DNA from: Areca catechu
Lineage: Eukaryota; Streptophyta; Magnoliopsida; Arecales; Arecaceae
Reading direction: 5' to 3'
Assembly (NCBI GenBank): GCA_021397845.1
Contig: CM038038.1
Location: 65,766,748 to 65,830,747 of the forward strand
DNA length: 64,000 bases
A model generated the notes under the pieces. The model saw only the letters and a list, made by a program, of their open reading frames with translations, was not told where the DNA came from and did not search any database. How positions within the stretch are numbered: the stretch's first letter is position 1; each line of letters begins with the position of its first letter. The position numbers and the translations under genes were made by a program. Shown here one piece after another: positions 62,675-64,000 of this stretch.

Positions 62675-64000
62675 GGTTCCTATTTTTTGGGTCTTTTAAT
62701 AAGGCTTCAAGCCTCAACCTTGTAATTTTCTTTTGCTTTGAATTGAGTTTGTAGTTTGACCAACTAGGTCAAATTGTGTCCTGTACTGAGTCCAGTCACA
62801 AATCGAGTCCAGTTTGAGTCTATTGGATGTATGGGTCCATTGCATGAGTTGGTCTTAAAATTTAGTCTCCTTGGAGCCAAGTCTGGAAGGATTCCAAGTC
62901 AGCTCAAGGCCCACCTTTTCATCTTATGTGGTGCCATGACAACTTGCCATGTGGGCAGCACACTTGTCATCCTTGGATGCCCAAAGAGGAGGAACACATC
63001 ACTTGGCAATAGCCATTTTTCCCTCCCCCTATCAAGCTCCTTTCCAAGCAAGGGTGGTTGGCCAAAGAGAAGGTCAATGGGAGTTGAAGTTGGGAATTCA
63101 AATCCCTTGCTTCAAGCTCTCCAATCAAGTCTTCTTCCCAATTTGTTTGAACCTCTTTGGAAGGAAGAGACAAGATCCATGGGCTCCTCCACTTCACACT
63201 CCCCATGTCATGCCTTGTACCAAAAGGAGATGCACAACCAAGGAAGGAAGAAGAACACATGCCTTGCTCCAAGCCTCACTTCATGCTTTCTTCCAAAACA
63301 AAGGAGTTACTTTCCAAGTTCAAAGAACCAAGATCCCTCCTCCAAGCCTTGCATCATGCCATGCCCAATCAAATCAGCTCTTGGTCGGCCAAAGAGAGAA
63401 TAAAGTCAAGGGTTTTGGGCGCCCATCCAAGAAAACTTGTATTCTTTCATTTTAAATTCAAAAGGGTCCTAAGGTGCCTATTTAAAGGACCTAACCTCTC
63501 TTTTGTAAATTTTAATCTTGATGAATGAAAAAATTATATTTTTGAGTTCCAATCTCTTATTAGTTGCTTTCGTTCACTAGGAACATCGATCTCTGAGAGG
63601 GAGAACCTTCGCCTTCGGGCGTCGAGAGGTGTGAGGCCTCAAACTACCGTCACTTCCGCAACTCCATCATCCGACTCCGAATCAAGCAGAACTCCACCAT
63701 CACTTCAACAACTCTTTCTTTCATTCTTCCACTGCTTTCCTTCTGATTGAGACTTAACCTTTTATCTTCTTTGAATGCTCGCAGGTCCTCCAGGTGACAT
63801 GAGTACGGAGATGGTTGCCTTTGCCATCAAGATCTTCGAATAGCCAGCCAGCGCCTCCGCAAGGTTGATGGCTCGATCATCCAGACCACATCCACCAAAG
63901 TGAGCGATCTCTGCATTGGGCACTTCAGATCTTTGAGGTTTTCCCCCTGACTCCTAAGTAGGTCTTGATTGGAGAGCTAAGTTCTATGGGGTTTCTTAAT
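62617..64000 (+). repeat. 3' LTR of element G, incomplete
   Basis: Starts TAGTGTGGGCACCAG (expected TGGTG..., so the terminal dinucleotide is mutated) after GGGAGAAC, with TATTTAAAG at 63479-63487. It reaches the window end without a recognisable 3' terminus. Three overlapping frames at 62774-63528 are not genes. Confidence 0.72.

Larger units (their letters stand above)
61900..64000 (+). mobile_element. Element G: 3' end of a gypsy element and its LTR
   Basis: Begins with the YQTRVKP deletion scar shared with E and F, then C-terminal integrase, chromodomain and an LTR from about 62617 that runs off the window. The LTR differs from types A, D, E and F. Upstream gag is not recognisable, so G is truncated or chimeric. 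Confidence 0.75.

Noticed and set aside
62774..63528. Three overlapping frames in the G LTR as small genes
   Set aside because: They overlap in all three frames of one LTR, share no domain and have no matching frame in other LTRs.

Overview
This window is plant nuclear heterochromatin made almost entirely of LTR retrotransposons; I see no host gene, tRNA, rRNA or CRISPR array. The plant assignment rests on Ty3/gypsy chromoviruses of CRM type, Ty1/copia elements with GAG-PR-INT-RT-RH order, primer-binding sites for plant initiator tRNA-Met, and many C-to-T type nonsense changes. CRM-like elements favour centromeres in other plants, so a centromeric or pericentromeric origin is a reasonable inference. 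The species cannot be told from this sequence.

Layout, left nest (1-33.4 kb): an old + strand copia element (Cop1, 26345 to about 33450) was hit in its 5' leader by a minus-strand gypsy tandem array (elements C and B, 13790-26344, LTR-C-LTR-B with one LTR shared). B was then interrupted in its RT by a minus-strand copia (Cop2, 6805-13789), and Cop2 in its RT by a + strand gypsy (element A, 1-6804, whose 5' LTR lies outside the window). The number of gag-pol lesions falls with nesting depth: about ten in Cop1, five to six in C, four in B, two in Cop2, one in A.

Right nest (33.4-64 kb): a GC-rich degenerate repeat (33960-34465 and 57426-58241) is split by a minus-strand gypsy (E). E is split by a + strand tandem array of a related gypsy (F0 and F, 35778-52182). 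F is split by a complete minus-strand gypsy (D, 39893-48499) with a perfect 5-bp target duplication. To the right lie a type-A LTR (H) ending in a threefold repeat of LTR end plus primer-binding site, a stretch of minisatellites (60.1-61.6 kb), and the 3' end and LTR of a further gypsy element (G).

A, B, C and D are autonomous-type elements: one gag-pol frame with zinc knuckles, protease, reverse transcriptase, RNase H, DD35E integrase and a chromodomain, whose last codons run into the 3' LTR. E, F and F0 keep only a gag core, an acidic linker and the integrase tail with chromodomain. They have lost the zinc knuckles, protease, RT, RNase H and most of integrase in the same way, and G shows the same deletion scar. 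They look like non-autonomous lineages that would depend on autonomous relatives. The most unusual signals are a 5' leader module shared between gypsy and copia elements, covarying hairpins in the leaders, and the tandem primer-binding sites of LTR H.
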